The notes under the pieces: generated by a model | Database searches by the model: none | Told to the model about the DNA's origin: nothing | The model's input: the letters and a program-made list of their open reading frames with translations, nothing else | Source: Acidobacteriota bacterium | GTDB taxonomy: Bacteria > Acidobacteriota > Terriglobia > Bryobacterales > Bryobacteraceae | Direction of reading: 5' to 3' | Length of the DNA: 7,057 nt | NCBI GenBank assembly: GCA_023380575.1 | Contig: JAMCRM010000080.1 | Span: 365 to 7,421, forward strand | Shown here: positions 5,055 to 7,057 of the stretch, one piece after another | Numbering within the stretch: position 1 is the stretch's first letter | How the letters are laid out: each line of letters opens with the position of its first letter | Translations under genes and position numbers: made by a program

Positions 5055-6455
5055 ATGATTTGCCTCTCGATCCTCGGACTGGCATTGGCGTACAGCGTTC
5101 TCCGCGCGGGCGGTGTGTCGCACCAGGACTGGTGCATCACGGCGCTTGCGGCCGGACTGGCGGGCCTGCTCGTCCGGCGCGGCAACGCCGGCCCGCTTAA
5201 GGGCCCCATCTTCTGGTCCGCCGCGCTGCTCCCGTGCTACGTGGCATTTCAGATGATCCCTCTTCCGGCCGGCGTTCTTGCGTCCGTATCACGCGCGAGC
5301 GCGGAACTGGCCGGGAGCGCCGCGCCGTTATTGCAGGACGTGAAGTTCGCGTCAATCAGTGTGGCCACCGCTCTGACCGCGGAGCACCTGCTCAGAATCA
5401 CGACGTGCACTCTCGTGTTCCTGCTGGTGCGGGAGATCGCGGCACGGCATCCGGACCGCCTGTGGACCCTGGCTTGTCCGATCACGATTATCGCCGCTCT
5501 GGAAGCTGCATTCGGGATCATGCAGGTCCAATCGGGAAACCAGCCGGAGGCGGCCGGCACTTGGGCCAACCGCAATCACTTCGCAGGCTTCCTCGAAATG
5601 GCGCTGCCGTTTCCCGTGATGTACGCGGTAACTGCGCTGCGGCGCGGGCGGCGGCGCGATCAGGCGCCGCTCGGTCCCGCGTTCGCCGCGTGTTTTTCGC
5701 TGTCGATTGCGGCGCTGCTGCTCATCGCCATCACGCAATCGCTCTCTCGCATGGGTTGCGCCGCCGCGCTGCTCGGATTATGCATTTGCGGAGCAGGCGC
5801 TATCGCCGGTGCTTTGAAGCGGCATCGCACGCGCGTGCCCGCGCGGCTTGCTTTGGTTGTATCGGCCGGCACGCTGGCGGCGCTCCTGTTCGTGTCCGCC
5901 GCGCCCGATCGCCTGATCGCGCGCTTCGGGCAGACGGGACTCGCCAACGGCAGCGCCGCGCAGGACCGGATCCCGATCTGGACCGACACGCTTTCGCTGA
6001 TTGCCGCCTACCCCGTTTTCGGCTGCGGGTTCGGGACCTACCCCTCCTCATTCTCCAAATACAAAGTAAGTCTTCCCGAACTGAAGGACGAACAGGCTCA
6101 CAACGACTATCTGCAACTGTTCGCCGAGTTGGGCGCCGCTGGTTTTGCACTCGTCTCGGTGCTGGCCGTTGCCGTATTGCGCTCGCTTCTTGTGTCTGTG
6201 AAACGGCGCACCGGACCCGGAGGCGGCGCGCTCGCCATCGCCTGTCTCGCGGCACTCGCAGCGATTGTCCTGCACGGCACGGTGGACTTCAATCTCTATA
6301 TCCCGTCGAATGCGATGCTGCTCGCCTGGATTTGCGGAATCGCCTGCTCGCTTGAATTCGCGCCCAAGCGCTTGCCGCTTCGGCCGTCTGTTCCCGAAGT
6401 GATCGAAGTGCACGCGGTTTCGCTGGATGTGAGTCAAACCGGAAAGGCTGTATGA
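5055..6455 (+). CDS. O-antigen ligase / Wzy-type polymerase family membrane protein
   Basis: 466 residues with many hydrophobic helices from the first residue on (about 2-17, 27-40, 51-69, 113-127, 137-155, 178-195, 207-227, 234-254, 264-281, 355-380, 390-407 and 415-432). Family signatures of the Wzy_C/O-antigen ligase group are clear: GTWANRNHFAGFLEM (168-182), ITQSLSRMG (226-234), and RIPIWTDTLSLIAAYPVFG (305-323) with the following GFGTYPSSF. DEQAHNDYLQLFAELG (345-360) and HGTVDFNLYIPSNAMLLAW (407-425) complete the set. The segment between about 282 and 355 would be the large periplasmic loop that holds the catalytic site. The enzyme would join undecaprenyl-linked glycan to an acceptor or polymerise repeat units at the periplasmic face; ligase and polymerase cannot be told apart by sequence. 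The ATG has GGAG 9 nt upstream. The stop overlaps the next gene's start (ATGA). The last 35 residues are a polar cytoplasmic-looking tail. Confidence 0.88.
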   Translation: MICLSILGLALAYSVLRAGGVSHQDWCITALAAGLAGLLVRRGNAGPLKGPIFWSAALLPCYVAFQMIPLPAGVLASVSRASAELAGSAAPLLQDVKFASISVATALTAEHLLRITTCTLVFLLVREIAARHPDRLWTLACPITIIAALEAAFGIMQVQSGNQPEAAGTWANRNHFAGFLEMALPFPVMYAVTALRRGRRRDQAPLGPAFAACFSLSIAALLLIAITQSLSRMGCAAALLGLCICGAGAIAGALKRHRTRVPARLALVVSAGTLAALLFVSAAPDRLIARFGQTGLANGSAAQDRIPIWTDTLSLIAAYPVFGCGFGTYPSSFSKYKVSLPELKDEQAHNDYLQLFAELGAAGFALVSVLAVAVLRSLLVSVKRRTGPGGGALAIACLAALAAIVLHGTVDFNLYIPSNAMLLAWICGIACSLEFAPKRLPLRPSVPEVIEVHAVSLDVSQTGKAV

Positions 6456-7057
6456 GCAGGGCGCGGGGGCTGACAAGGGCCTTGGCCGTGGTCACGATTT
6501 TGCTCTCCGCAACCGGGTTGGAACGGCAAGCGGAATGGCGCTGCTGGCAGCCGGCAAATCCGCCGTCCCGAACGCTCGAGTCCGCCCGGCGCGCGTTGCG
6601 AGGGGACCTCGCGTCGCCGCTCGGATGGTGCGACCTGGGCGATGCGCTTCTGGCAGCGGGACAGCCCGAACGGGCGGCGTATTGCTTTAACCGGGCGGCC
6701 GCGCTCGGCCCGAATCTGCCAGGCGTGTTGATGCGGGCAGGGCGCTTTCAGGCGCGTGCCGGAGCAGCCGCCGCTTTGCCACTGTACCGGCACGTTCTGG
6801 AACTTGTTCCCGATTACGACCGGCTGATTTTCGATCACTGCTCCACGCTCGGGCTTTCAACGAAAGAAGTCCTGGACAACGGCATCGCTGAGAACAAGAG
6901 AGCCGTACAGTCATATTTTCGCTATGCCATGGCCAACGCCGCCGTCGAACAGGCGAAAACCATTTGGGACCGCTTGCAGGAATTCTCCCTCGCCGGCGAT
7001 GCACTTGCGGATGAGTATGTGAACTTTCTCCTGCACCACGACAGATACCAGGAGGCG
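6452..7057 (+). CDS. Membrane-anchored or secreted TPR-repeat protein, 3' end outside window
   Basis: 202 codons from an ATG that overlaps the ligase stop (ATGA at 6452-6455) and has GGAAAGG just upstream, so it is translationally coupled. Residues 8-22 form one hydrophobic segment after an RxR start, a signal anchor or signal peptide, which would place the rest in the periplasm. At least two TPR-like units follow: about 55-88 (SPLGWCDLGDALLAAGQPER, then AYCFNRAAALGPN) and about 89-122 (RAGRFQARAGAAAALPLYRH, ending ELVPD). The region 140-202 is helical with an EQAKTIWDRLQEF pattern and may hold further degenerate repeats. TPR domains mediate protein contacts. Because TPRs are often fused to the C-terminus of O-antigen ligase family proteins, this is probably a split-off partner of the ligase (inference). 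The exact role is unknown. Confidence 0.8.
   Translation, partial: MSRARGLTRALAVVTILLSATGLERQAEWRCWQPANPPSRTLESARRALRGDLASPLGWCDLGDALLAAGQPERAAYCFNRAAALGPNLPGVLMRAGRFQARAGAAAALPLYRHVLELVPDYDRLIFDHCSTLGLSTKEVLDNGIAENKRAVQSYFRYAMANAAVEQAKTIWDRLQEFSLAGDALADEYVNFLLHHDRYQEA

Noticed and set aside
5234..6355. Plus-strand open frame of about 370 residues inside the ligase gene
   Set aside because: It is rich in Arg, Ala and Gly, without domains, and in a different frame from a protein with strong O-antigen ligase motifs.
1..7057. CRISPR array, tRNA or rRNA genes, insertion sequences
   Set aside because: No regularly spaced repeats, tRNA-like cloverleaf, rRNA-like sequence, transposase motif or terminal inverted repeats were seen.

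Overview
The window carries a divergently arranged pair of transcription units. On the minus strand, running off the left edge, is a secreted right-handed beta-helix enzyme of the glycoside hydrolase 28 (polygalacturonase-like) type. On the plus strand, from about 1.45 kb to the right edge, is an exopolysaccharide export and assembly operon. It encodes a Wza-like outer-membrane export protein, a Wzz/Wzc-type chain-length regulator with a bacterial tyrosine kinase (BY-kinase) domain, an O-antigen ligase/polymerase-like membrane protein, and the start of a TPR protein. The GC-rich coding sequence, the Wza/BY-kinase/ligase/TPR order and the plant-polysaccharide-type beta-helix enzyme suggest an Acidobacteriota genome of the Solibacter/Bryobacter kind. 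That taxonomic guess is an inference from style and was not tested by any search.

Layout: 1-1145 (-) GH28-like enzyme, C-terminus missing. 1146-1681, a 536-base divergent intergenic region with a sigma-70-like promoter for each side, several inverted repeats, and a roughly 200-nt leader before the export gene. 1682-2659 (+) export protein. 2664-3998 (+) Wzz-like half of the BY-kinase. 4083-5006 (+) kinase half. 5055-6455 (+) ligase/polymerase. 6452 to the edge (+) TPR protein. Spacings in the operon are 4 nt, an in-frame split, 48 nt, and an ATGA overlap, so a single transcript is likely.

The most notable feature is an in-frame TAA at 3996-3998. It cuts what reads as one 780-codon Wzc-type gene (2664-5006) in two. 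Reading continues in the same frame after the stop with the expected P-rich linker, second membrane helix and kinase, and there is no ATG, GTG or TTG between the stop and 4083. The stop is a recent nonsense mutation, a sequence error, or a recoded/split gene; the sequence alone cannot decide.

How the genes work together (inference from known families): the ligase/Wzy-like protein would polymerise or transfer glycan at the inner membrane. The Wzz/BY-kinase would set chain length and control export through phosphorylation of its tyrosine tail, and the Wza-like protein would form the outer-membrane exit. The TPR protein may be a periplasmic partner of the ligase. The divergent beta-helix enzyme could trim the same polymer or simply be a neighbouring carbohydrate-utilisation gene. 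No wholly new system is evident.
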